DNA of 64,000 nt from JAGVPT01 sp963717445. Its GTDB lineage: Bacteria; Bacteroidota; Ignavibacteria; UBA10030; UBA8401. A model generated the notes under the pieces. The model ran no database searches and was not told where the DNA came from. It saw only the letters and a program-made list of their open reading frames with translations. Numbering within the stretch: the stretch's first letter is position 1; the number at the start of each line of letters is the position of its first letter. The stretch covers positions 1,426,001-1,490,000 of the forward strand of contig OY970334.1 of the NCBI GenBank assembly GCA_963717445.1, written 5' to 3'. Below are positions 1 through 8,015 of the stretch, piece after piece. Position numbers and translations under genes: made by a program.

Positions 1-2
1 GA

Positions 3-809
3 TTTTTTGAAAAGGAAGCTCAGGCATTTGAGCGGGATATTCTGCAGTCGCTCCAGGAGGTCGAGCGGCGAATCGGCGAAATGCTCATCCCGGCCACCGA
101 GCATCGGAACTTCGATGAGAGCGCCATCGGCTCCATCTCCAGCATTTATCCGCTTGAACTGTTTGGTGACCGGCTGCTCCATCCAACGAATACATTGCGA
201 AAGCTTGAAACGGAATTCGTCGACGAAAAAGGTTTTTTCCATCCCATTGTTCATTCCGGGTACAATCCGTACCTCACTCTCCAGATCGCACATTCTTTTT
301 TGATCCTGGGCGAAGTCGAGAAGGCGTGGGAAGTTGCCGAGACGATTTTTCGACAGGCAACGCCCCCCTACTCACTTCCGGAAGCAATTCATCCTCGCAC
401 CGGCGGCGGAACGATGGGAGACGGGCATCATGGATGGGCAGCAGCCGAGATTATTCTTTTTCTGCGGAGCTGCATGGTCAAAGAGGAAAACGGCGTTATT
501 TCACTCTTCAAAGGAAATAACAACAGATTGGTACAAAAGGGAAAAAATGTAAAGGTGAAGAATGTGCCGACAACATTCGGCGAAGTTTCATGTTCGCTTT
601 CGTTTACCGGGGAAACAACCGCCGTCGTACATTTCGAAGGGAATTTCAGCGGCGAAGCTATGCCGGCAGCGGTTGAGATCTACCTTCCGTTCGCAATAAA
701 AAACGCTGCTGCATCTTCCCCGAATCACATCTCAACAAAAACAGTCGATGGCGCAACTTCTCTGCTCCGCTGTTCCCCAAAAGTCCGCACCCTTTTTCTT
801 AAACTGTAG
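3..809 (+). CDS. C-terminal part of a probable (alpha/alpha)-barrel carbohydrate-active protein (5' end outside window)
   Basis: The frame is open from base 3 to a TAG stop at 807-809, so the gene begins upstream of the window. The visible 268 residues start with a helical stretch and carry H-P-R-T-G-G-G followed by a G-D-G-H-H-G-W-A-A-A-E helix, a pattern seen near the end of (alpha/alpha)6 barrels of GH15/GH63-like glycoside hydrolases. A beta-rich tail of about 100 residues follows. The neighbouring glycosyltransferase fits a role in glycan or storage-sugar metabolism. The family assignment is an inference from the fold-like pattern; the catalytic residues lie outside or cannot be named. 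The last 85 bases overlap the convergent HAD gene. Confidence 0.5.
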   Translation, partial: FFEKEAQAFERDILQSLQEVERRIGEMLIPATEHRNFDESAIGSISSIYPLELFGDRLLHPTNTLRKLETEFVDEKGFFHPIVHSGYNPYLTLQIAHSFLILGEVEKAWEVAETIFRQATPPYSLPEAIHPRTGGGTMGDGHHGWAAAEIILFLRSCMVKEENGVISLFKGNNNRLVQKGKNVKVKNVPTTFGEVSCSLSFTGETTAVVHFEGNFSGEAMPAAVEIYLPFAIKNAAASSPNHISTKTVDGATSLLRCSPKVRTLFLKL

Positions 810-1570
810 CCTCTCGGACGTTGAACAAAACAAAAACGCTGCAGTTGGCGGATGCGTTCTTTCATATTTTTAAATTCAGACCGGTTTTTCCCTACCCACA
901 GCGAAAGCCCTATCGGATCTGTCAACCCCAGCATCGGCGCGTCGACCAAACTGTCGGTTGCCGTTACCAGAGGACGAAGAATACCTACATATTTGTGGTA
1001 AACGTCTACCTTTCCGGCAGAAATTGGAAACGGTTTGACAAGTGTTGCCGAGACGAATTTATTTGCTATTTTTGATTCAATTCCAAAGGAACATTCGGGT
1101 GGAATGCCGAAGAACTCTTCCGCGGCGATGCGAACGGAGATTTGATTACTCGCTGAAATAACATAGATTTTGTACCGGAGCTTTTGAAGCAATAAGACGA
1201 GTTTCTTCATCCCCGGATGCGGCTTCGGAACGGCAACGCGAGCAGTTCCGGCTTCAATTAGTGGCGCGGGTTGCTTCATTACTTTCACTGTCGCCTCCTC
1301 GACTTCACGAACGGCAAGCCCGGCCATCGATTCAACCAGTAGACGATAGGCCGCTGTTACATCGCAGCGAAGAAAAGATTGATACTCTTCCCATGTGCAT
1401 TTGAGGGGAGCGCCATCTGCCAGCAAACAAGCAAAAACCGCTTCTCCGATGTCCCCCACGAGGAGCGTGTTGTCCAGGTCGAAGAGGGCAATTTTTGTTC
1501 GTTCCTGGTTCAACGCTTTTAGCCGACCTTCCAGGGCTTCAATCTGATATTTAAGGTGGATGGGAATCAT
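725..1570 (-). CDS. HAD-superfamily hydrolase, SerB-like phosphatase
   Basis: 281 residues. Motif I is F-D-L-D-N-T-L-L with the nucleophile Asp31 and general acid Asp33. Motif II is the Ser in V-I-S-A-S-N, motif III the Lys in S-A-G-K-V-D, and motif IV the acidic pair in A-T-D-S-L-V-D. The long helical cap between motifs I and II resembles phosphoserine-phosphatase-type (subfamily I) HAD enzymes, so a cytoplasmic small-molecule phosphatase is likely; the substrate cannot be told. It starts 3 bases after the metallophosphoesterase stop, so the two are probably co-transcribed. The basic C-terminal ~30 residues are encoded over the end of the convergent upstream gene and may be a late extension. 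Confidence 0.75.
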   Translation of the reverse strand: MIPIHLKYQIEALEGRLKALNQERTKIALFDLDNTLLVGDIGEAVFACLLADGAPLKCTWEEYQSFLRCDVTAAYRLLVESMAGLAVREVEEATVKVMKQPAPLIEAGTARVAVPKPHPGMKKLVLLLQKLRYKIYVISASNQISVRIAAEEFFGIPPECSFGIESKIANKFVSATLVKPFPISAGKVDVYHKYVGILRPLVTATDSLVDAPMLGLTDPIGLSLWVGKNRSEFKNMKERIRQLQRFCFVQRPRGYSLRKRVRTFGEQRSREVAPSTVFVEM

Positions 1571-1573
1571 ACG

Positions 1574-2569
1574 TTACGATAGGCGTGCAACATGAGGGAG
1601 AGGCTCCACCGATCTGAAATGGTGAAACGATAACGCCGTCGATGGAGTTTGAAACGCGATCGGCAGGGTGTTGATTTCAACGCTGGTTTTTCCCCCTGCG
1701 TATATCAGGCGGTTATATTTCAGCATGCTCACCGGGTCATCGCACACCGCCCCTGCACCATTCGCGAGACGCACCCCGTGTTGCTCGTACAATTCGTTAC
1801 GATGCACATGTCCGTGCATCACCACTTGCACACCGAGAGCTGCGAAGAGTTTGAGAGTTTTGCGGCGTCTTTTCATACGCATTGTCTTCGATTCGATTTT
1901 CTGCCAAAGATTATTTTCAGTCGAGGCATCGTTCAAATCGTTGAAATGATGATGAATTGCGACAAGCGGTATCTTTCCGCGCAACTCTTCGTTTCCATGT
2001 AATTGCACAAGAGCGGCAACCTGCTCGTCGCTCAACATCCCGTTTGAGCCGAGTGGGTTATCCCACAATGACCAGGGGAGGATTGAGTTCAACCCGATAA
2101 TCGCATAGGGACCTACTTCCTTCACAAACGGAAAGAGACTGCCGCTGCTCAATTGCCGAATCCCCACAAATGTTTCTGCAAACGCTTCCTCGAAAAGTGC
2201 AAGCCTCCTATGATAATCGACCGTCCGAATGTAGCGAGGAAAACTGAGCACATCCACTGCCCGATGGGGCCCGCCGAAAACGTCGTGGTTGCCGGGGACA
2301 ATGGTGAGCTTCTTGCTCTCCATTAAGCCGAAGGTTGTAAGAACAGTTCGCGCCAAATAGTAATCGTCCGGATCGCCGGTGCTGACAATGTCCCCTGTAA
2401 TGACAAGATGGTCGCAACCATGGTCAAGAATTGTTCGAAGAAGGATTTTAAACGACTTGATATGTTCGCGGTAATATTGTCTGCTGAGATGTGGGTCGGA
2501 AAGATGAGCGATGGTAAATGAAGCGCCTGCCGGTTTCGTCGTTCCCGGTGAGCCTTCATGATGCATCAT
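1574..2569 (-). CDS. Calcineurin-like metallophosphoesterase
   Basis: The five signature blocks of the dinuclear metallophosphoesterase fold occur in order: S-D-P-H, T-G-D-I, P-G-N-H-D, I-H-H-H, and H-G-H-V-H. The spacing resembles CpdA/Icc-type phosphodiesterases. A longer reading from 2740 exists, but its first 57 residues lie over the glycosyltransferase gene and resemble nothing. The ATG pair at 2569/2566, about 20 bases after the glycosyltransferase stop and just before the first beta strand (F-T-I-A-H-L-S-D), is the better start. It is cytoplasmic, with no signal peptide from this start. Substrate is unknown: cyclic nucleotide, phospholipid or sugar-phosphate diesters are all possible. 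Confidence 0.8.
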   Translation of the reverse strand: MMHHEGSPGTTKPAGASFTIAHLSDPHLSRQYYREHIKSFKILLRTILDHGCDHLVITGDIVSTGDPDDYYLARTVLTTFGLMESKKLTIVPGNHDVFGGPHRAVDVLSFPRYIRTVDYHRRLALFEEAFAETFVGIRQLSSGSLFPFVKEVGPYAIIGLNSILPWSLWDNPLGSNGMLSDEQVAALVQLHGNEELRGKIPLVAIHHHFNDLNDASTENNLWQKIESKTMRMKRRRKTLKLFAALGVQVVMHGHVHRNELYEQHGVRLANGAGAVCDDPVSMLKYNRLIYAGGKTSVEINTLPIAFQTPSTALSFHHFRSVEPLPHVARLS

Positions 2570-2588
2570 GTGCCCGGCGAAGTGTCCC

Positions 2589-3731
2589 TCAGGCTGCGCG
2601 CGGGAAACGTCGGAGACGGAACTCCTCGATAACTTCTTTGTAACTCTCAAAAAGCCGGTCGAGAATTCGTTCCCATCGATACTCTTGTGCACGAGCGAGT
2701 GCATGGTCCGCAATGACCTTTCTGTAGTTAGGATTGTCAAGAAGCCATTCCACCTTTTTCGTAAGATCGGCGCCGTTCAGCGGTTCGGCAAATAATCCGG
2801 AACGCCCTTCCTGAATTATTTCCACTGCTCCGCCAACTTCTGCAGCTATAGGAGCAAGCCCGGAAGCCATTGCCTCCAGCGTCACGAGCCCGAATGTTTC
2901 AGTCGTTGATGGAAAAACAAAAATATCCGCCGACGCGAAACTCTCCGATAATGTTTTTCCCGATTGATACCCGAGGAAATGTGCCCCGGGCATCATCGCC
3001 TGCAATTCCTGTCGTGCATGCCCGTCGCCGACGATAACCATTTCGAAATCGTTCCGCTTCGAGCAAAGTTCATGATACGTCTGTGAAAGCACCCTCAAAT
3101 CTTTTTCCCAAACGAGCCTGCTGACAAAAAGAATAATCGGCTTCTTTCCGCCGCCGAACCTCTGCCGCCATTCGTTCGAGCGATACAACGGATTGAACAT
3201 TGCCGTGTCAACTCCGTTCGGAAGATATTCAAGCCTCTCAACACCGTGCTCGCGAAGCTCCTGAAGGATCGGTGTCGTCGGAACCAGAGTCCGATCCACA
3301 TTATTGTAAAGACGGCGCAATATGCGCCATGCTAGATCTTCCAATCTTGTAAGATTGTAGTATCGCGGATAGGTCGGAAAATGCGTATGGTACGTCGCAA
3401 CAACAGGGAGACCAAAATTCCGCGCGTATTTCACTGCTGCAAAGCCGAGCGTGCATGGGCTATTGATATGTAAAATGTCAGGCTGAAATTCCTGCAAGTA
3501 CTTCGCAAATGATTGATATCCCGGAATGGCAATGCGATAATTTTTTTGAAGCGGCAGAACAACCGACGGCACACCGTAGACCGGGATTTGCGTTTCCCCA
3601 ATAGGGAGCGTCGACGCAATTGCAATCGCTTGGTGGCCGCGTTCAACAACACCCTCTACCATTTTGTAAACGCATCGCGTAACGCCGTCCTGACCGATCT
3701 TCAGACTAGCGTTAAAATATGCAATTTTCAT
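2589..3731 (-). CDS. Glycosyltransferase family 4 (GT-B fold)
   Basis: 380 residues, full length for GT4. The N-terminal Rossmann half begins with the glycine-rich K-I-G-Q-D-G-V-T-R acceptor loop (residues 11-19). The C-terminal donor half contains F-V-S-R-L-V-W-E-K (203-210) and the E-X7-E signature Glu278/Glu286, followed by the G-G-A-V-E-I loop. The pattern is closest to GDP-mannose or UDP-sugar-dependent alpha-glycosyltransferases acting on lipids (MgtA/PimB-like). A strong AAGGAGG ribosome-binding site precedes the ATG at 3731. It heads a minus-strand group with the phosphoesterase and the HAD phosphatase, suggesting glycolipid or surface-glycan synthesis. Donor and acceptor are not determined. 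Confidence 0.85.
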   Translation of the reverse strand: MKIAYFNASLKIGQDGVTRCVYKMVEGVVERGHQAIAIASTLPIGETQIPVYGVPSVVLPLQKNYRIAIPGYQSFAKYLQEFQPDILHINSPCTLGFAAVKYARNFGLPVVATYHTHFPTYPRYYNLTRLEDLAWRILRRLYNNVDRTLVPTTPILQELREHGVERLEYLPNGVDTAMFNPLYRSNEWRQRFGGGKKPIILFVSRLVWEKDLRVLSQTYHELCSKRNDFEMVIVGDGHARQELQAMMPGAHFLGYQSGKTLSESFASADIFVFPSTTETFGLVTLEAMASGLAPIAAEVGGAVEIIQEGRSGLFAEPLNGADLTKKVEWLLDNPNYRKVIADHALARAQEYRWERILDRLFESYKEVIEEFRLRRFPRAA

Positions 3732-3890
3732 AAACGCCTCCTTCCTATCTCTCTTTCTTTTTTACGTGCCCATATAGTAGGAAGTTGCCGTTATCAGAGT
3801 GTTATCCCCCCATTAAATAATGGTAAAATAAGGCTTTTGCTAAAGTAGTACGTGAAATGAATTTCACAACTGTCAATTTAATAGAAATCC

Positions 3891-3919
3891 TTGCATCGTG
3901 ACTCTTCTCAGATTATATT
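3891..3919 (+). promoter_or_regulatory. Candidate sigma70-type promoter for the PLP decarboxylase gene
   Basis: TTGCAT at 3891-3896 and TATATT at 3914-3919 are separated by 17 bases. The ATG at 3941 would leave a short leader. This is pattern matching only, and many FCB genes use a different -33/-7 consensus. Confidence 0.35.
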
Positions 3920-3940
3920 GCCGATAAAAAGAACCGGCCT

Positions 3941-5323
3941 ATGAAGGATTCAAAATATTCGATGCTATTGGAGCGCCTCTTGTCCTCGGAAAATGATTGG
4001 GAATCGCATTGGGAAAAATTCGGAGAGGATGAAACGCTGCAGGTTGACCCTTTGCTGATCAACAAAGTTGCGGACGATTTTGCCGAACGGATGAAAGGAA
4101 ATTATCCATTCTTTCATCCCCGTTACGTCGGACAGATGCTGAAGCCTCCTCATCCCGTTGCAATAGCTGCATATCAGATGGTCATGAAAATCAATCCAAA
4201 CAATCATGCGCTGGATGGAGGACCAGTGACCGGCAAAATGGAAACTGAAGTGGTCGCAGATCTCGCCCGAATGTTCGGATACCAAAACCATCTTGGCCAC
4301 CTGACAAGTAGCGGAACAATTGCAAACCTCGAAGCCCTTTGGATTGCGCGATCGCTGCGTCCAAAAGCAGCGATTGCTTTTTCAACGTCGGCTCATTACA
4401 CTCACAAACGGATGTGCGAAGTTATTGGAGTTGAGGGGATCGAAATTGCAACCGATGATTTTGGAAAAATGGATTGTGGCGCGCTTGAAAAAGTGCTCAA
4501 GACGGGAAAAGTCGGAACGGTTGTGGCGACGATCGGTACGACTTCTCTCGGAGCACTCGACCCCTTAGAGCAAATTATTCCCCTCTGCCGGCGCTATAAC
4601 GTTCGCATTCATGCCGACGCTGCGTACGGTGGATTTTTTATGCTTCTTGCAAAACAGAAATCTCCTCTCATCAACGCCGCACCGTTCCTTTATCTCTCCG
4701 AATGCGACAGCATCGTCGTCGATCCGCACAAGCACGGCCTGCAGCCGTACGGATGCGGATGTGTATTGTTCGGCGATCCATCGGTCGGAAAATTCTACAA
4801 ACATGATTCGCCGTACACATACTTTACTTCGAATGATCTACATCTCGGCGAGATCAGCCTCGAATGTTCACGTCCCGGTGCAGCGGCAGCGGCGCTTTGG
4901 TTTACGCTGAAATGTATTCCACTGCAACCCGAAGCGGGGCTTGGAGCAATCCTCACGAAAACGAGACGCGCCGCGCTGGAATTCTCGAAGCTGATTGCAT
5001 CGAGCAGCAGCATGAGCGAATTCGTCAAGCCGGAACTGGACATTGTTACCTATTTCCTAAAAACCGATCCTTTGTCCGCTTCTCTCATCTCTGAGCGATC
5101 AGGGAAAATATTTTTCAACGCCATGCATCATTCCACTAATCCATTATTCCTCGCTCTTCTGCATGTCGATGCAAAACAAGCCAAGCGGCTTCACCCGCAG
5201 ATCGACGCCGACCGCGAAACGATGACAATATTGCGCAGCGCGTTGATGAAGCCTGAACACCTTGCGTTCGTTCCACAATTGATACGGGAGTTGGAAATAT
5301 TGGCCGGCAATGAGAGGAAGTAA
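3941..5323 (+). CDS. Group II PLP-dependent decarboxylase
   Basis: 460 residues, typical of the glutamate/tyrosine/aromatic amino-acid decarboxylase family (fold type I). The PLP-stacking His152 is in S-T-S-A-H-Y, the cofactor-binding Asp226 in H-A-D-A-A-Y-G-G, and the Schiff-base Lys264 in D-P-H-K-H-G. The T-S-S-G-T-I-A-N-L-E-A block (122-132) is also typical. The product would be an amine plus CO2. The substrate cannot be assigned by eye; bacterial members with the N-terminal H-P-R-Y-V-G-Q-M block include tyrosine, glutamate and aspartate decarboxylases. It is cytoplasmic and monocistronic, and it converges on aroB with a 58-base gap. Confidence 0.85.
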   Translation: MKDSKYSMLLERLLSSENDWESHWEKFGEDETLQVDPLLINKVADDFAERMKGNYPFFHPRYVGQMLKPPHPVAIAAYQMVMKINPNNHALDGGPVTGKMETEVVADLARMFGYQNHLGHLTSSGTIANLEALWIARSLRPKAAIAFSTSAHYTHKRMCEVIGVEGIEIATDDFGKMDCGALEKVLKTGKVGTVVATIGTTSLGALDPLEQIIPLCRRYNVRIHADAAYGGFFMLLAKQKSPLINAAPFLYLSECDSIVVDPHKHGLQPYGCGCVLFGDPSVGKFYKHDSPYTYFTSNDLHLGEISLECSRPGAAAAALWFTLKCIPLQPEAGLGAILTKTRRAALEFSKLIASSSSMSEFVKPELDIVTYFLKTDPLSASLISERSGKIFFNAMHHSTNPLFLALLHVDAKQAKRLHPQIDADRETMTILRSALMKPEHLAFVPQLIRELEILAGNERK

Positions 5324-5381
5324 ATTGGAGAGGGTACCTTTTAATCTGCAAGCCATGATGAAATCCGAGCCATCGGAATAA

Positions 5382-6512
5382 TCACAAGAGTTTTCGTGAA
5401 GCCAAAAACCCCTGCAGATACGAGAGGGACTCGAGAATCATGCTTTCGTCAACAGGTATGGGCAACATCACGCTCCCGATTGAAGTCGGAAGCACCAACC
5501 TGATGTTCCCGTCGTACACTTTCTTGTCAACACGCATTGTTGCGAGAAGTCTTGACGGAGAGAACTTGATACCGCGCATCGTTGGCAGCGGAAATAAAAG
5601 AACGGCGCTCTCGATTCGTCCGGCTTCTTGTGGGGTAATCAGTCCGAGGCGAAGAGCGGCGAATGTTTCGGCAACCATTCCCAAAAGAATTGCTTCCCCG
5701 TGTTTGAGTGCTCGATAGTCGCCGGCATGTTCCAGGGCATGGCCAACTGTGTGTCCGAAATTCAGAATACCGCGGAGATTTTTTTCACGTTCATCCCGTG
5801 AAACGATGAGCGCTTTCATCCGGCAGCATTCAGCGACGATGCGGGTAAGGTCCGCGCTGTTTTTAGATCTGATTCTATCGATGGTCTTCACGACATATAA
5901 AAAGAATCGTCTGTTCATGATAATGCCGTATTTGAGCACCTCGCCAAGGCCGCATGTTAGTTCTCGGTCCGGAAGAGTCTGGAGTGTCGCAATATCTGCC
6001 GCGACAAAAACCGGCTGATAAAAAGCTCCAACCATGTTCTTTCCGAGCGCGTGGTTAACACCCACTTTTCCCCCAACGGATGAATCAACCTGCGCAAGCA
6101 GTGTGGTCGGTATCTGCACAAAATGCACGCCGCGTTGGTATGTCGATGCAATAAATCCGGCGAGATCGCCGACGACTCCTCCCCCCAACGCCACGATGGT
6201 CGATTGACGTTCCACATTCCATCGAAGCAAATTCGCGTATATCGCATCTGCTCTACGAAGGCTTTTTTGCGCTTCGCCGGCAGAAATGGTGATCGAATGT
6301 ACCGTAAATCCCGAGGCGGCGAGACTTTCCTTAACCCTCTTCAAATAGAGCCGCATGACGTTTTTATCGGTGATGATAACAACCGTCTTCGGCAAGCCAT
6401 GACGTCGAAAAAGCGAGCCGAGCGATGGGAGGATCGCTGCACCGAGGTAAATCGGATAGCTGCGTTTACCGAGTGGTACGCGGATAATCTGGCCGTGAAA
6501 ATTATTCTTCAA
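5382..6512 (-). CDS. aroB: 3-dehydroquinate synthase
   Basis: 376 residues. AroB converts DAHP to 3-dehydroquinate, step 2 of the shikimate pathway, using NAD+ and a divalent metal. The G-G-G-V-V-G-D-L-A-G-F NAD-binding block is followed by Y-Q-R-G-V, P-T-T-L-L-A-Q-V-D-S-S-V-G-G-K and the metal-binding histidines in N-F-G-H-T-V-G-H-A-L-E. The only sensible start is TTG at 6510-6512, which lies inside the last codons of aroK, so the two genes overlap by 11 bases and are probably translationally coupled. Length is slightly above the usual ~360 residues because of an N-terminal extension. Confidence 0.95.
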   Translation of the reverse strand: MKNNFHGQIIRVPLGKRSYPIYLGAAILPSLGSLFRRHGLPKTVVIITDKNVMRLYLKRVKESLAASGFTVHSITISAGEAQKSLRRADAIYANLLRWNVERQSTIVALGGGVVGDLAGFIASTYQRGVHFVQIPTTLLAQVDSSVGGKVGVNHALGKNMVGAFYQPVFVAADIATLQTLPDRELTCGLGEVLKYGIIMNRRFFLYVVKTIDRIRSKNSADLTRIVAECCRMKALIVSRDEREKNLRGILNFGHTVGHALEHAGDYRALKHGEAILLGMVAETFAALRLGLITPQEAGRIESAVLLFPLPTMRGIKFSPSRLLATMRVDKKVYDGNIRLVLPTSIGSVMLPIPVDESMILESLSYLQGFLASRKLL

Positions 6513-7107
6513 TGTAATGCCGCAACATTTTTACAAGTTCGTCAATGGTATTCCCGATCTTTTTGTCATCGGTGTGAATAATAATATGCGCCTGTTCATA
6601 ATATCCTTTTCTTTTTGTCAACAGCTCATCGATGCGAGCCTGTAATTGTTCCGCGTCCATTAACGTTCCATCGGCTGTGCGCAGCATCGGCCGGTCGCTT
6701 TTCGTACGAAGACGTTTATAGATGTATTCCGATTCAGCCTTAAGATAGACAAGAACACCCGATTCTTTGATAAGGTTGAGCGAGTCCTGATCGGTAATCG
6801 TTCCACCGCCGAGCGAAATGACCGACCGCGGAGTCCCGGAAATTTCTCTGAGAAATGTCCGCTCCATTTTCCGGAACGCTTTTTCCCCCTCCTGTTTGAA
6901 AATATCGCCGATCTTCCGTTTTTCTTTTTGTTCGATGAAAAGATCCAGGTCGACAAAACTGTATCCTATGGTGTTCGCAAGAATAGGCCCAATGGTGCTC
7001 TTTCCGCTCCCCATAAACCCAGTCAAAAAAATGATATACCGTTTGCGATTGCCGTCCATACGAACGTCGCCGTCGTTAGAAGTGGTTTGAGTAGATGCAG
7101 ACGACAT
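6502..7107 (-). CDS. aroK: Shikimate kinase
   Basis: 201 residues. It phosphorylates shikimate with ATP to shikimate 3-phosphate. The Walker A loop G-F-M-G-S-G-K-S-T is at residues 30-38, the shikimate-binding D-L-D at the end of strand 2, the S-L-G-G-G-T block in the middle, and the lid Arg in K-S-D-R-P-M-L. The first ~16 residues are unusual for AroK, so the Met17 codon at 7057-7059 is an alternative start. It forms a two-gene unit with aroB, a pairing found in many bacteria. Confidence 0.93.
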   Translation of the reverse strand: MSSASTQTTSNDGDVRMDGNRKRYIIFLTGFMGSGKSTIGPILANTIGYSFVDLDLFIEQKEKRKIGDIFKQEGEKAFRKMERTFLREISGTPRSVISLGGGTITDQDSLNLIKESGVLVYLKAESEYIYKRLRTKSDRPMLRTADGTLMDAEQLQARIDELLTKRKGYYEQAHIIIHTDDKKIGNTIDELVKMLRHYIEE

Positions 7108-7172
7108 GAAGAATAGTCAATTGCCCCGCCATCATTCAACATCGTAGACTTTTTTCAGAAACATCATTCCCA

Positions 7173-7949
7173 TCAAGAATTTTTTGCCGGGCTGCTTTCG
7201 CCCGATTTCATTTTCTCCTTCAGCTCGACTTTCAAATCCTGATAGCGGGACATCGCATGCTGAACCTGCTGCCTCGCCTGAAACAAATCATAGCGAAGCT
7301 GTTCTTCAACGTTATCATGTCTCTTAAAGTAAAAATATGTCATAGCCGTAAGGCCGAAGCCGAAAATGACGACAACAACTACAGCGATCTCGTTAAGAAT
7401 ATCAATGTCCGCATTGATCTGCTCCAATGCACGATAACTGTCGTCGCGTGAGTTTTGCTTTTCTTTCAAGAGGGTGAATATTGTCTCGCGAATTGACCCC
7501 ATCAGTTCTTTCCCCTTATCGGTAAGAACAGCCTGAACGGAATCCGATGAATTGTCCTGTAGTGCCAGATCGATCGAGGATTTAATAATCTCGACTCTGC
7601 TATTAACGGAAGCTCTAAGCGAATCGAGAAATTCGTCCCGGTAGCTGCCTTTCACGTTTAACTGTTTCAGATAGAGGAGCGATTGCTGCACAGACTTCAC
7701 TGCGGAGTTGTAATCCTGAATAAAATCCCGGTTATAAGTTATGATATATCCCCGGCGGCTCAATTCTGCCCTTTGAAGAGATATTAATACATCCTGCATC
7801 ACCATAACAATTTCGTGGTCGTAAGACAATTCTTCGACATGCCTGGATCCTTCGCCGAGCGCCTCTTTCATGAGGTACTGCAATCCAAAGAAAAGCAAAA
7901 AGGCGGCCGCGTAACTGGTAAAAAGAAATAGTTTAAACTTTTGTCCCAT
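7173..7949 (-). CDS. CHASE3-type membrane sensor protein without an output domain
   Basis: 258 residues. Transmembrane segment 1 is at about residues 6-28. A periplasmic four-helix region (30-185) follows, carrying the R-A-E-L-S-R-R-G-Y block typical of CHASE3, then segment 2 at about 188-208 and a charged coiled coil to the C-terminus. CHASE3 normally precedes histidine-kinase, cyclase or chemotaxis domains; here the protein stops after the coiled coil. It may work through a partner, or only transmit structure through the membrane. No kinase gene adjoins it: the neighbours are aroK (66 bases) and the CLC gene. Confidence 0.7.
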   Translation of the reverse strand: MGQKFKLFLFTSYAAAFLLFFGLQYLMKEALGEGSRHVEELSYDHEIVMVMQDVLISLQRAELSRRGYIITYNRDFIQDYNSAVKSVQQSLLYLKQLNVKGSYRDEFLDSLRASVNSRVEIIKSSIDLALQDNSSDSVQAVLTDKGKELMGSIRETIFTLLKEKQNSRDDSYRALEQINADIDILNEIAVVVVVIFGFGLTAMTYFYFKRHDNVEEQLRYDLFQARQQVQHAMSRYQDLKVELKEKMKSGESSPAKNS

Positions 7950-8015
7950 GTGGAAGTTCCGGTGTGATACTGCAACATGCTTTCAAAATATCACAGAAAT
8001 GCCCATCTATGAAAT

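Noticed and set aside
2570..2740. 57-residue N-terminal extension of the metallophosphoesterase
   Set aside because: It lies over the glycosyltransferase 3' end in another frame, and the conserved fold starts after the ATG pair at 2569/2566.
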